In this document: positions 16,002 to 24,341 of the stretch, piece by piece
Layout of the letters: every line of letters starts with the position of its first letter
Position numbering within the stretch: position 1 is the first letter of the stretch
Assembly: GCF_017833035.1 (NCBI RefSeq)
Contig: NZ_JAFIBM010000001.1
Span: 1 to 64,000, forward strand
Direction: 5' to 3'
Origin: Frigoribacterium sp. PvP032
Lineage (GTDB): Bacteria > Actinomycetota > Actinomycetes > Actinomycetales > Microbacteriaceae
Length of the DNA: 64,000 nucleotides
Made by a program: the position numbers and the translations under genes
Notes under the pieces: model-generated
Seen by the model: the letters and a program-made list of their open reading frames with translations, nothing else
The model's database searches: none
What the model was told of the DNA's origin: nothing

Positions 16002-16559
16002 CTACTGCAGCGCGCCGACCGAGGCGAGCGCGCTCCGCAGCAGCGCCCCGCGCCCGCCCTCCATCTCGCCGGCGACGTCGTCCGACGCGGCCTGGTGCGG
16101 CGTCAGCCAGGTGAGCTCGAGCGCGTCCTGGCGGGGGTCGCAGGTGCCGGTCACGGGCACGACGTAGGCGAGCGACACGGCGTGCTGGCGGGCGTCCGTG
16201 TAGACCGACGAGCCCGGCAGCGGGAAGTACTCGGCCACCTGGAACGGCACCGGCGACGGCGGCAGCTGCGGGAAGGCCATCGGCCCGAGGTCCTTCTCCA
16301 GGTGGCGGAACAGCGCCGTGCGCAGGCTCTCGCCGTACATCACGCGGCCCGAGACGAGCATCCGCGAGATCGACCCCTCCTCGGAGGCGCGCAGCAGCAC
16401 CCCGACCTCGGTCACGACGCCCATGCCGTCGGTCCGCACCGGCACGGCCTCGACGTAGAGGATCGGCATGCGCTGCCGGATCGTGTACAGCTCCTCCTCG
16501 GACAGCCAGCCCGGGTTGGGGTCGCCGGGCGTGGGGTCGGGGGTCTGGACGGAGCTCAT
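16002..16559 (-). CDS. NUDIX hydrolase family protein (DUF4916-like)
   Basis: A 185-residue NUDIX-fold protein. The nudix-box region reads GRVMYGESLRTALFRHLEKD, so the Gly, first Glu and Arg are kept while the central REUXEE glutamates appear as HLEKD, leaving one key Glu. This matches the DUF4916 group, whose catalytic activity is uncertain. The C-terminal half (AYVVPVTGTCDPRQDALELTW) is typical of the group. A TAGACA box sits six bases before the ATG on the minus strand, a likely leaderless start. Confidence 0.8.
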   Translation of the reverse strand: MSSVQTPDPTPGDPNPGWLSEEELYTIRQRMPILYVEAVPVRTDGMGVVTEVGVLLRASEEGSISRMLVSGRVMYGESLRTALFRHLEKDLGPMAFPQLPPSPVPFQVAEYFPLPGSSVYTDARQHAVSLAYVVPVTGTCDPRQDALELTWLTPHQAASDDVAGEMEGGRGALLRSALASVGALQ

Positions 16560-16659
16560 TGCCCCTGTCTACTAGGCCTTCGTCACGGTCGGGTGACGAA
16601 ACGCGCTCCGGGCCCCGAGGAGGCGCGCGCCCGGTCGGCCCGTCTGGCAGGGTCGAGGC

Positions 16660-17361
16660 ATGGTCACGATCGATCCCGCCCTCGTCCGCTGGTCCGTCGA
16701 GGAGCCCGACCGGGCCGGGCGGCCGCTCGTCGTGCTGCTGCACGGCGTCGGCTCGCACGAGGGCGACCTGATCGGCCTCGCCCCCTACCTGCCGCAGAAC
16801 GTCGTGCTCGCCTCGCTCCGCGCCCCGCTGCCGCACGGCGACGGCTTCTCCTGGTACCCGCTCAGCACACCCGGCGCCCCGTCGGCCGGTGCGGTGGACG
16901 ACGCCGCGGAGGCGGTCCTCACCTGGCTGGACTCGCTCGGCGACGAGCACCCCACGGTCAGCCTGCTCGGCTTCTCGCAGGGCGGCTCGTTGTCGCTGCA
17001 GCTGCTGCGGCACGCTCCGCGACGCTTCGAGTTCGCCGCGGTGCTGGCGGGCTTCGTCGTGCCGACCGCTCCGGACGCCGACCCCGACACGGCCGCAGCG
17101 GCCGAGGCTCGCGACGAGGCCCTCGCCGAGGTGCGTCCGCCCGTGTTCTACGGTCGCGGCGACGTCGACTCGATCATCCCGGTCGACGCGGTCGAGCGCA
17201 CCTCGGCCTGGCTCGAGGAGCACGCCGACGCCGAGCAGACCGTCTACCCGGGCCTCGCGCACGGCGTCTCGCAGGAGGAGCTCGCCGACCTCGTCGCGTT
17301 CATGTCGCGCGTGACCGCCCCCGCCGTGCTCGACGGCGCGGACGAGGCACCCGTAGCCTGA
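16660..17361 (+). CDS. Alpha/beta hydrolase, phospholipase/carboxylesterase type
   Basis: A 233-residue cytoplasmic hydrolase. The oxyanion strand is LVVLLHGVGSHEGDL (about residues 26-40), the nucleophile Ser is in LLGFSQGGSLSL (about 107-118), the acid is probably Asp in YGRGDVDSIIP and the His in YPGLAHGVS. This layout fits the carboxylesterase/lysophospholipase (YpfH-like) group acting on small esters. CAGGGT lies six bases before the ATG at 16648-16653. The next gene starts 35 bases downstream on the same strand, so co-transcription is possible. Confidence 0.85.
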   Translation: MVTIDPALVRWSVEEPDRAGRPLVVLLHGVGSHEGDLIGLAPYLPQNVVLASLRAPLPHGDGFSWYPLSTPGAPSAGAVDDAAEAVLTWLDSLGDEHPTVSLLGFSQGGSLSLQLLRHAPRRFEFAAVLAGFVVPTAPDADPDTAAAAEARDEALAEVRPPVFYGRGDVDSIIPVDAVERTSAWLEEHADAEQTVYPGLAHGVSQEELADLVAFMSRVTAPAVLDGADEAPVA

Positions 17362-17396
17362 GGTCCTCGCGAGAGACCCTCGCCCGAGGAGGCACC

Positions 17397-18074
17397 ATGA
17401 CCACGCTCGCCGTCACCGGGTCCGTCGTCCACCGGCACCGCGCCGAGCGAGGGGTCGTGCACCTGTCGCTGGTCGCCGAGGGCACCGACCGCGAGGCCGT
17501 CGTCGCCGAGGCCGAGGCGCTGCACGCACAGGTCGCCGAGCAGGCCACGGGGCACCGACGGCAGGGCGCCGCGACCTGGTGGAGCGCGCAGGACGTGACC
17601 GTGGGCCCCGTCGTCGAGCCCGTGCGCTGGGAGGCGGACGGCACCTCCTCGGCTCCCGACCCCGACCGCCCGACCCGGTTCAGGGCACGGTCGGTCGTCG
17701 TCGTGCGGTTCAGCGACTTCGCGGCCCTCTCGACCTGGGTGTCGGAGCTGGCCCGGCTCGACGGCGTGTCGATCGACGCGCTCGAGTGGTCGCTCAGCCA
17801 CGACTCTCGCGCCGAGGCCGAGCGCTCCGCCCGCGTGGCCGCCGTGGCCGACGCGGTGACCCGGGCGGGCGACTACGCCGAGGCGCTCGGACTGCCCGAG
17901 CCCGTGCTCGTCGCCGTCTTCGAGCCGGGCCTCCGCCCCGGGGCGTCCGGCGGCGCCGCGACGCTCGGCCTGGCCCGTGCCGCGATGTCGCCCGCAGGAG
18001 GCGGCGGCGGCTTCGACCTCGCCCCCGCCGACATCGAGGTGCACGCCGAGATCAGCGCCGACTTCACGGCGTAG
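17397..18074 (+). CDS. SIMPL (DUF541) domain protein
   Basis: A 225-residue SIMPL-domain protein without signal peptide. The strand-rich start (TLAVTGSVVHRHRAERGVVHLSLVAEGTDREAVVAEAEAL is the family pattern, here split at the usual place), the later RFRARSVVVVRFSDFAAL and the ending IEVHAEISADF match DUF541. Family members are oxidative-stress-related or envelope proteins with unknown chemistry. The start is supported by CGAGGAGG seven bases upstream. It is convergent with the GNAT gene; family A repeat A3 lies between. Confidence 0.85.
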   Translation: MTTLAVTGSVVHRHRAERGVVHLSLVAEGTDREAVVAEAEALHAQVAEQATGHRRQGAATWWSAQDVTVGPVVEPVRWEADGTSSAPDPDRPTRFRARSVVVVRFSDFAALSTWVSELARLDGVSIDALEWSLSHDSRAEAERSARVAAVADAVTRAGDYAEALGLPEPVLVAVFEPGLRPGASGGAATLGLARAAMSPAGGGGGFDLAPADIEVHAEISADFTA

Positions 18075-18106
18075 GTCCGCGGTCTCCTCACCTCCCCTGC
18101 GCCTCC

Positions 18107-18202
18107 TCATTCAGGAACTCCGGTCCTGAGTCACGCAGCGGGGGGACCGATGGTCCTGAGTCGTGCACGGATCAGGACGCGCGACCGCGGGTTTCCTGAA
18201 TG
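18107..18202 (-). repeat. Family A dispersed repeat, copy A3
   Basis: Begins CTCATTCAGGAACTCCGG and ends GGGTTTCCTGAATG on the plus strand, with CAGCGGGGGGACC and CGTGCACG inside; it matches A1 in reverse complement along its whole length. The outer CATTCAGGAA/TTCCTGAATG words make it an inverted repeat of 96 bases between two convergent genes. Confidence 0.85.
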
Positions 18203-18258
18203 TTGCCAAGGCCAAGGCCAAGGCCGTTGCCGAGACCGAGACCGAGACCGAGGCGCCG

Positions 18259-19338
18259 CTACAGCTTCTTGCTCCACACGCCCTCGTGCTCGAACGGCAC
18301 GAAGCCCACGGCCTCGTTGACGTCGAGCATGGGCCGGTTCTCCTCGGCGTTGAAGGTGAACACGGCGGGGTGGCCGGGGCGCTCGGCCTGCAGCAGGTCG
18401 GTGGTGGCGACCTTGAGCAGCCAGCCGAGCCGGTGCCCGCGGTGCTCGCGCAGCACGAGGGTGTCCTGCTGGAAAGCCGGTCGCGACCGGTCCGCCGGCG
18501 CCTCCACCTGGCTGAACCCGGCGAGACGGCCGGAGGCGACGTGCTCGACGACCGCCGTGAAGGGGGTCCGCGGCCCGGACAGCGAGCGCTCCTCGGCGTC
18601 ACGCCACCGCTCGGCGGTCCAGACGTCCTCCGGCTCGTCGATGCCGCCGGCGGGCGCGTCCGTGCTCATCCGCGTCTCGAGCGCGGCGAGGTCGTCGACC
18701 CAGCGCTCGGGCGAGCGGCCGACCCAGGTGTGCAGGCGGTAGGCGTCGCCCGCGGCCGACCGGGCGCGCTCGCGGATCGTGCCCAGCGCCTCCTCGTCCG
18801 GGGGCAGCGGCAGCCTGCTGCAGCGCATCACCTGGCCGAGCGCCCAGCCGCGCGCGAGCAGGAACCGCACCTCTCCGTTGTCGCGCGGCACCGACCCGGC
18901 GCCGGTGGGGGGAAGGAGGCGCGGCTCGGCCTCGCCCCGGGAGCGCACGTAGGCGATGGCCTGCGTCCGCCCCTCGGCGCGGGCGAGCTGCTCGAGGTGC
19001 TCGACCAGCAGCGTGCCGTGGCCGCGGCGGCGCGCCTCGGGCAGCACCGACACGTCGAACCAGGCGGTCGTGGCCGCGTCGCCCTCGCGCCGCGTCTCGT
19101 ACCAGCCGACCGCGACGAGGCGGCCCTGCTCGCGCACCCCGAAGAGGCGGTGGTCGCTGTGCACGTCGTCGAGGAGGTGCGGGAGCTGCTCGTCGGGCTC
19201 CCAGGCGAGCTCGTCGGAGCCGATCGCCGCGCGCCGGACGGCGTTCTCGAGGTCGACCGCGGCGACGTAGTCGGCGGCGTGGGGCGCGTCGGGCGACACG
19301 GACGCGGGGAAGGGGAGCTGCTCGACTGTGGAGGTCAT
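18259..19338 (-). CDS. Tandem GNAT acetyltransferase-type protein
   Basis: A 359-residue protein with two GNAT folds. The first acetyl-CoA loop is LPEARRRGHGTLLVEHLEQ (about residues 97-115); the second is REHRGHRLGWLLKVAT (about 296-311), followed by FNAEENRPMLDVNEAVGFV, a pattern usual in the C-terminal copy of two-domain GNATs such as mycothiol synthase relatives. The substrate is unknown; it is not a clear MshD because the characteristic MshD context is absent. No good ribosome binding site is seen before the ATG at 19338. Confidence 0.85.
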   Translation of the reverse strand: MTSTVEQLPFPASVSPDAPHAADYVAAVDLENAVRRAAIGSDELAWEPDEQLPHLLDDVHSDHRLFGVREQGRLVAVGWYETRREGDAATTAWFDVSVLPEARRRGHGTLLVEHLEQLARAEGRTQAIAYVRSRGEAEPRLLPPTGAGSVPRDNGEVRFLLARGWALGQVMRCSRLPLPPDEEALGTIRERARSAAGDAYRLHTWVGRSPERWVDDLAALETRMSTDAPAGGIDEPEDVWTAERWRDAEERSLSGPRTPFTAVVEHVASGRLAGFSQVEAPADRSRPAFQQDTLVLREHRGHRLGWLLKVATTDLLQAERPGHPAVFTFNAEENRPMLDVNEAVGFVPFEHEGVWSKKL

Positions 19339-19472
19339 GACGGTCTCTCGGGCCGCGGAGGCGTGCGGCGGGGACGCGCCGCCCGGTCAGGGCAGCCGAC
19401 CAGACTAGCTCGTGCGGACTCGAGTGCACCACCCCTCGCCCCTGGCCCTGTCGACAGGCGTAGACCAGGACC

Positions 19473-19937
19473 ATGACCGACGACGACCTGCTCTCCCGTC
19501 ACGACCTCGACCGCTTCGTCGACGCCCAGGAGGCGGACGGCACGTACGACCACGCGCTGCGGGAGCTGCGCGCCGGCCGCAAGCGGGGCCACTGGATGTG
19601 GTTCGTGTTCCCGCAGGTGGCCGGGCTGGGCACGAGCGAGACCTCCCGGCGCTACGCGCTCGAGACGGTCGGGGCCGCACGGGCGTTCCTCGCGCACCCG
19701 GTTCTCGGCCCGCGCCTCCTCGACTGCGTCGACGCCCTGCTCGAGCTGCCCGACGGGACCGTGGACGGTGCCGGCGCACCCTCGGCCGCGGACGTGGTCG
19801 GCGACGTCGACGCGATGAAGCTGCACTCGTCGCTGACGCTGTTCGCCCAGGCGGACCCGTCCGAGCAGCGCTTCGCACGCGCGCTCGAGCGGTTCTTCGC
19901 CGGGACGCTCGACCCGGCGACGCTCGAGCGCCTCTGA
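19473..19937 (+). CDS. DUF1810 domain protein
   Basis: A 154-residue DUF1810 protein. The signature is complete: FVDAQEADGTYDHALREL, then GRKRGHWMWFVFPQVAGLG, and the later MKLHSSLTLFAQADP. Similar domains are linked with ADP-ribose metabolism in the literature, but the function of free-standing bacterial proteins is not settled. A TAGACC box lies six bases before the ATG; AGGA also overlaps this spacer. Confidence 0.88.
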   Translation: MTDDDLLSRHDLDRFVDAQEADGTYDHALRELRAGRKRGHWMWFVFPQVAGLGTSETSRRYALETVGAARAFLAHPVLGPRLLDCVDALLELPDGTVDGAGAPSAADVVGDVDAMKLHSSLTLFAQADPSEQRFARALERFFAGTLDPATLERL

Positions 19938-20077
19938 CCGGTCCGACGGGTCCGACGGTTCCGACGGGTCCGTCAGGTCCGCAGATGCAGGGATGGAGCT
20001 CGCGGTGCGAGCGGCCGGCAGGAGGTGCGGTGCAGCCTGCCCAGGTCGCGCCGCGCCTCCGTCGGTACGCTCGATCG

Positions 20078-20929
20078 ATGAGCATCGTCATCGCCGGCTG
20101 CGGCGACCTCGGCACCGAGACCGGCCTGCGGTTCGCCGCCGAGGGGCACCGCGTGGTGGGCCTGCGTCGCCGCTCGGAGGTCCTGCCCGGGCAGCTCGAG
20201 GGCCGCGCCGTCGACCTCCGCGCCGAGGTGCCCGTGATCGATGACGACGCGACCGTCGTCGTGGTCGCCCTCGCCGCGGGCAGCCGCGACCCCGACGAGT
20301 ACCGGGCGACGTACGTCGACGGGCTGGCCCACGTGCTCGACGGGATCGAGCGGTCGGCGGCCGACCCGCGCCTCCTCGTCGTCTCGTCGACGGCGGTGTA
20401 CGACGTCGAGGACGGCGGCCTCGTCACCGAGGAGTCCCCTGCGACGGGCGGCACCCCCACCGCCGCGGTGCTGGTCGAGGCGGAGGAGCTGCTGCGTGAG
20501 CGCGCGCCGCACGCGACGCTGGTGCGGCTCTCCGGCATCTACGGGCCGGGGCGCGAACGCCTGATCGAGCAGGTGCGGAGCGGGTCCGCGACGCTCGCCG
20601 AGACCCCCGGCACGTCGCCGCACACCAACAGGATCCACCGGGACGACGCCGCCGCAGCCCTCGTGCACCTCGCCGGGCTCGCGATGGTCGGGCCGATCTA
20701 CCTCGGCACCGACGACGAGCCGGCGCGGCTCGACGACGTCCTGGAGTTCCTGGCCGCGGAGCTGGGCGTGCCTGCTCCTCGGCCCGCGCCTCCTGCGGGG
20801 CGACAGGCGGGCGGGGACAAGCGGCTCTCGAACTCGCTGCTGCGCGGGACGGGGTTCACGTTCGCCTACCCGACCTTCCGCGAGGGGTACCGGGCCGTGC
20901 TCGCCGGCGAGGGCACGCGCTGGGCGTAG
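20078..20929 (+). CDS. NAD(P)-binding epimerase-like protein (YeeZ-like)
   Basis: A 283-residue extended-SDR-type protein. The nucleotide loop is GCGDLGTETG (about residues 7-16), the serine strand VVSSTAVYD (about 107-115) and the following LVRLSGIYGPGRERLIEQV are typical. The position of the usual catalytic Tyr-x3-Lys reads VEAEELL, so the classical active site seems missing, as in YeeZ-type relatives. TACGCT (20066-20071) lies six bases before the ATG. It is convergent with the next SDR; a family D element lies between. Confidence 0.8.
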   Translation: MSIVIAGCGDLGTETGLRFAAEGHRVVGLRRRSEVLPGQLEGRAVDLRAEVPVIDDDATVVVVALAAGSRDPDEYRATYVDGLAHVLDGIERSAADPRLLVVSSTAVYDVEDGGLVTEESPATGGTPTAAVLVEAEELLRERAPHATLVRLSGIYGPGRERLIEQVRSGSATLAETPGTSPHTNRIHRDDAAAALVHLAGLAMVGPIYLGTDDEPARLDDVLEFLAAELGVPAPRPAPPAGRQAGGDKRLSNSLLRGTGFTFAYPTFREGYRAVLAGEGTRWA

Positions 20930-20973
20930 GGCCGCGCTGGGCGTAGGGCCGCGCTGGGCCTCGAACGCGAACG

Positions 20974-21075
20974 CGGATCACTCTCGAATTCGAGAGCGAT
21001 CTGGGCGCCGGGGCTCGTAGGAGGCGGCAGAACGGCCCCCCCGGGGCGGGATCTGTCTCCGATTGCGACAGCGAC
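20974..21075. repeat. Family D element with AT-centred palindrome, copy D2
   Basis: A perfect 16-base palindrome CTCTCGAATTCGAGAG (20981-20996) in the context GGATCA...CGATCTGGGCGCCGGGGC, and 50 bases later GGGATCTGTCTCCGATTGCG. The order of parts matches D1 at 7709-7800. It separates two convergent genes. Confidence 0.75.
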
Positions 21076-21197
21076 GTGAACGACGACGTCGGCACCTCCG
21101 TCGCGGACGCTGGCGGTCACGCCCTGCAGCCCGCGCGCGACGAACGGCCCGCCCCGCAGCAGCGGGACGGGCCGGCGACGACCGCAGGAGGTGCGGA

Positions 21198-22091
21198 TCA
21201 GTGGATCGGCGTGCCGCCGGTCACGGCGATGGTCTCGCCGCTGATGTAGCTCGACTCCTGGCTCGCCAGGAACACGAACGACGGGGCCAGCTCGACGGGC
21301 TGACCGGGGCGGCCGTAGGCGGCCTCCGACCCGAAGGTCTCGATCTTCTCGTTCGGCACGAACGCAGGCTGCAGCGGGGTCCAGACGGGGCCCGGGGCGA
21401 CGCCGTTGACGCGGATGCCGCGCTCGGCGAGCTGCTGGGCCATGGCGCGCGTCCAGTTGGCGATGCCGGCCTTCGACACGGCGTACTCGGCGAGCGAGGG
21501 CGACGGCTGGAAGCCCTGGATCGACGAGCAGGTGAGGATCGACGCACCCGGCTTCAGGTGCGGCGATGCCGCCTTCGTCAGCCAGAACAGCGGGTAGATG
21601 TTCGCCTTCAGCACGTGGTCGAGCGTCTTCGTCTCGAAGTCGTCGATGCTGTCGACGGTCGGCATGACCCCGGCGATGATCGCGAGGATGTCGAGGCCGC
21701 CGAGCTCGGCGACGGTCTTCTCGACCACGTCGACGTTCGTCTGCTCGTCCTGCAGGTCGCCGGGCAGCAGCACGGCGGTGCGGCCGGCGTCGCGGACGAG
21801 CTGGGCGACCTCCTCGGCCTGGGCCTGCTCCTCGGGGAGGTAGCTGAGCGCGACGTCGGCCCCCTCACGGGCGTAGGCGATGGCGGTGGCGCGGCCGATG
21901 CCGCTGTCGGCACCGGTGACGAGGGCCTTGCGGCCGGCCAGGCGGCCGCTGCCGACGTAGCTGGTCTCGCCGTGGTCGGGCTCGGGCTTCATCGCGTGGA
22001 CGTCGCCGGGCGCGGACTGCTGCTGCGGCTCGAAGGGAGGCTGGGGGTACTGCTCGATGGGGTTCTGGGGCGTGTACATGTTGTCGGCCAT
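21198..22091 (-). CDS. Short-chain dehydrogenase (YghA-like)
   Basis: A 297-residue SDR oxidoreductase with the N-terminal extension of about 50 residues usual for the YghA group. The cofactor motif is TGADSGIGRATA (about residues 59-70), the Ser strand TCSSIQGF, and the catalytic Tyr/Lys in EYAVSKAGIANW (about 203-214). It ends in SGETIAVTGGTPIH, as expected for the family. The substrate is unknown; such proteins are often stress-induced. TAGACC lies six bases upstream of the ATG on the minus strand. Confidence 0.9.
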   Translation of the reverse strand: MADNMYTPQNPIEQYPQPPFEPQQQSAPGDVHAMKPEPDHGETSYVGSGRLAGRKALVTGADSGIGRATAIAYAREGADVALSYLPEEQAQAEEVAQLVRDAGRTAVLLPGDLQDEQTNVDVVEKTVAELGGLDILAIIAGVMPTVDSIDDFETKTLDHVLKANIYPLFWLTKAASPHLKPGASILTCSSIQGFQPSPSLAEYAVSKAGIANWTRAMAQQLAERGIRVNGVAPGPVWTPLQPAFVPNEKIETFGSEAAYGRPGQPVELAPSFVFLASQESSYISGETIAVTGGTPIH

Positions 22092-22229
22092 GTTCCCGGT
22101 CTACGCCAGCGCGGCTGCCCGGCTGGTCAGGTCGCTGTACCCCGGCGCGAGCACGACCGGGCCCGCACGAGCTCGACGGCGACCCGGCGGCGGTCCGGTG
22201 CGAGCGCGACCGCGGCCCGACCGGGCACA

Positions 22230-22285
22230 CGAGAGGCCCGAGATCGACGTCGGCATGCGCGCCGGGGTCGATCTCCGGCCTCTCG
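22230..22285 (-). terminator. Inverted repeat after the aldo/keto reductase
   Basis: CGAGAGGCCCGAGATCGAC (22230-22248) pairs with GTCGATCTCCGGCCTCTCG (22267-22285), one mismatch in 19, loop of 18 bases. It lies six bases beyond the reductase stop and 139 bases before the SDR start, both minus strand, so a terminator is likely. Confidence 0.75.
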
Positions 22286-22290
22286 CGAGG

Positions 22291-23271
22291 TCACCAGCGG
22301 GGGTGCACCGCCGCGCGGAAGTACTCGTCGTAGATGCGGACGACCTCGGAGTCGAGGCCCTCCTCGAGCTCGACGTCGCCGGCCGCCGCGTTGGCCTTCG
22401 CCTGCTCGACGTTGCGCGCCCCCGGGATGACGGTGCTGACGCCCGGCTGCTCGGCGATCCACGCGAGGGCCGCCTGCGGCACGGTCACGCCGTCGGGCAC
22501 GGCCGCCGCGAACTCCTGGGCAGCGCGGACGCCCTGCTCGAAGTCGACGCCGCTGAACGTCTCGCCCTGGTCGAACGCCTCGCCCTGGCGGTTGTAGGTG
22601 CGGTGGTCGTTCTCGGCGAAGGTCGTGTCGGTCGTGTACTTGCCCGAGAGCAGCCCGCTGGCGAGGGGCACGCGGGCGATGATGCCGACCCCGGCACGCT
22701 GAGCCGCCGGGAGGACCTCGTCGAGCGGCTTGAGCCGGAACGCGTTGAGGATGATCTGGACCGTCGCGACGCCGGGACGGGCGATCGCGGTCAGCGCCTG
22801 CTGCGCCTCCTCGACGGACACCCCGTAGGAGGCGATGGCCCCGTTCTGCACGAGCTCGTCGAGCGCGTCGTACACGGCGTCGTCGTCGTACACGGCGGAC
22901 GGCGGGCAATGCAGCTGGACGAGGTCGAGGGTGTCGACGCCGAGGTTGCGACGCGAGCGGTCGGTCCAGGCGATGAAGTTCTCGCGCACGTAGTTGGACG
23001 GCACCTGGTCGAGGCGGCGACCCATCTTGGTGGCGACGGTCAGCGGGACGTCGGGGTTCGCCGCACGGAAGGTGCTGATGATCTTCTCGCTGCGGCCGTC
23101 ACCGTAGACGTCGGCGGTGTCGAAGAAGGTGACGCCCGACTCGACGGAGGCGCCGAGCACGTCGAGCGCGTCGCTCTCGCTGACGTCACCCCAGTCGGCG
23201 CCGAGCTGCCAGGTGCCGAGGCCGATGACGGAGACTGTGCGGCCGGTGCGGCCGAGAGTGCGACTGTGCAT
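22291..23271 (-). CDS. Aldo/keto reductase
   Basis: A 326-residue NADPH-dependent aldo/keto reductase of the TIM-barrel type. The catalytic tetrad is visible: Asp in FFDTADVYG with its Tyr (about residues 49-57), Lys in ATKMGRR, and the position of His in LVQLHCPPS. The C-terminal cofactor segment is VIPGARNVEQAKANAAA. Subfamily and substrate cannot be named. TAGGCT lies six bases before the ATG on the minus strand, a likely leaderless start. Confidence 0.92.
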   Translation of the reverse strand: MHSRTLGRTGRTVSVIGLGTWQLGADWGDVSESDALDVLGASVESGVTFFDTADVYGDGRSEKIISTFRAANPDVPLTVATKMGRRLDQVPSNYVRENFIAWTDRSRRNLGVDTLDLVQLHCPPSAVYDDDAVYDALDELVQNGAIASYGVSVEEAQQALTAIARPGVATVQIILNAFRLKPLDEVLPAAQRAGVGIIARVPLASGLLSGKYTTDTTFAENDHRTYNRQGEAFDQGETFSGVDFEQGVRAAQEFAAAVPDGVTVPQAALAWIAEQPGVSTVIPGARNVEQAKANAAAGDVELEEGLDSEVVRIYDEYFRAAVHPRW

Positions 23272-23341
23272 GCTGCGAGCCTAGGCGCTGCCCCCGACAA
23301 CGGGGCCGGTCAACGGCGGGGCTGGTCAACGGCGGGGCTGG

Positions 23342-23590
23342 TCAGCGGTGCGGGCGGCTGGCGCGGCGGTTCACGCTGCGGACGAAGGCGTACGCGATCG
23401 CGACCAGCACGAAGGCGCCGAGCAGCAGCAGGCCGCCGACGCCGGGGCTGCCCTTGGCGAGCGTCACGACGCCGACGACGGCGAGCACGGCCGAGAGGTA
23501 GCCGAGCACCCGTGCCGCGACGATCTGCGCACGGCGACCGAGACGGCCGGCACGACCAGCGCGACCACCACGGCCCGCACGGCTGCTCAC
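23342..23590 (-). CDS. Small membrane protein translationally coupled to the azoreductase-like gene
   Basis: An 82-residue protein with a basic Gly/Arg N-terminus (about 20 residues) and two hydrophobic helices: VLGYLSAVLAVVGVVTLA and VGGLLLLGAFVLVAIAYAFV, ending in a basic tail. Role unknown. The GTG at 23590 overlaps the stop of the preceding gene by four bases (GTGA), so it is read from the same transcript. Confidence 0.65.
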   Translation of the reverse strand: MSSRAGRGGRAGRAGRLGRRAQIVAARVLGYLSAVLAVVGVVTLAKGSPGVGGLLLLGAFVLVAIAYAFVRSVNRRASRPHR

Positions 23591-24231
23591 CCGAGTCGGC
23601 GCGCGGCGTCGGCGGCAGCCGACAGCGCCTCGGCCAGCTCGCGCTCGGCTCGCTCGCGTGCCCCGTCGGGCATCGGGATCTGCCCGCTCAGCGTGAGGTT
23701 CACGGCGATCACCTCGACGACCATGCCGAGCGTCGCGCCCAGGATCTGCTCGAGCACCGGCACCGCGTGGTCCCAGCCCTCGGTCGGCGATCCGACGTCG
23801 TACGACCCGCCCCGGCTGGTGGCGATCAGCAGCGGGCGGCCGAGCATCGGCTGCTGGTCGTCGCCGTCGAACGGGGCGGTGACGCCGGGCAGGTGCACGT
23901 TGTCGAGCCACGCCTTGAGCGTCGACGGCACCGTGTAGTTGTAGAGCGGGGCGCCGACGACCACGACGTCGGCGGCCGTCAGCTCGGCGATCAGCTCGGC
24001 CTGCAGCGCCTCGGCGGCAGGGTCGGGAGCGGCCCCCGGGAGGCGCAGCCGCGCGGGCCAGTGCAGCGCGGGGTCGCTGAGGTGCGGCAGCTGGTCGACG
24101 TGCAGGTCGCGGCGCGTGACCGTGTGGTCGTCGCCGAGCGACCGCCAGGCGTCGGCGAAGGAGGCGGTGATCGCGCGCGACCGGCTGGTCGCCGTGTCGG
24201 CGGACGAGTCGAGGTGCAGCAGGTTCGGCAT
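23587..24231 (-). CDS. FMN-dependent NADH-azoreductase-like oxidoreductase
   Basis: A 214-residue flavodoxin-fold quinone/azo-reductase. The opening LHLDSSADTATSRSR (FMN phosphate loop), the strand VVVGAPLYNYTVPSTLKAWLD (about residues 88-107 in two parts) and ATSRGGSYD match AzoR. The family reduces quinones and azo compounds with NAD(P)H. TACGGT lies six bases before the ATG on the minus strand. It overlaps the small membrane protein gene by four bases. Confidence 0.9.
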   Translation of the reverse strand: MPNLLHLDSSADTATSRSRAITASFADAWRSLGDDHTVTRRDLHVDQLPHLSDPALHWPARLRLPGAAPDPAAEALQAELIAELTAADVVVVGAPLYNYTVPSTLKAWLDNVHLPGVTAPFDGDDQQPMLGRPLLIATSRGGSYDVGSPTEGWDHAVPVLEQILGATLGMVVEVIAVNLTLSGQIPMPDGARERAERELAEALSAAADAARRLG

Positions 24232-24341
24232 GCGCCCACCGTAGCGGCGGCCCCCGACGCCCGGGGCTGCACCTGGCGCACGGCACGTCGGCGGGTCCGT
24301 CGCACCGGGCTCTCGGCGCAGTGTCGGTGGTCCGGAGCAGG

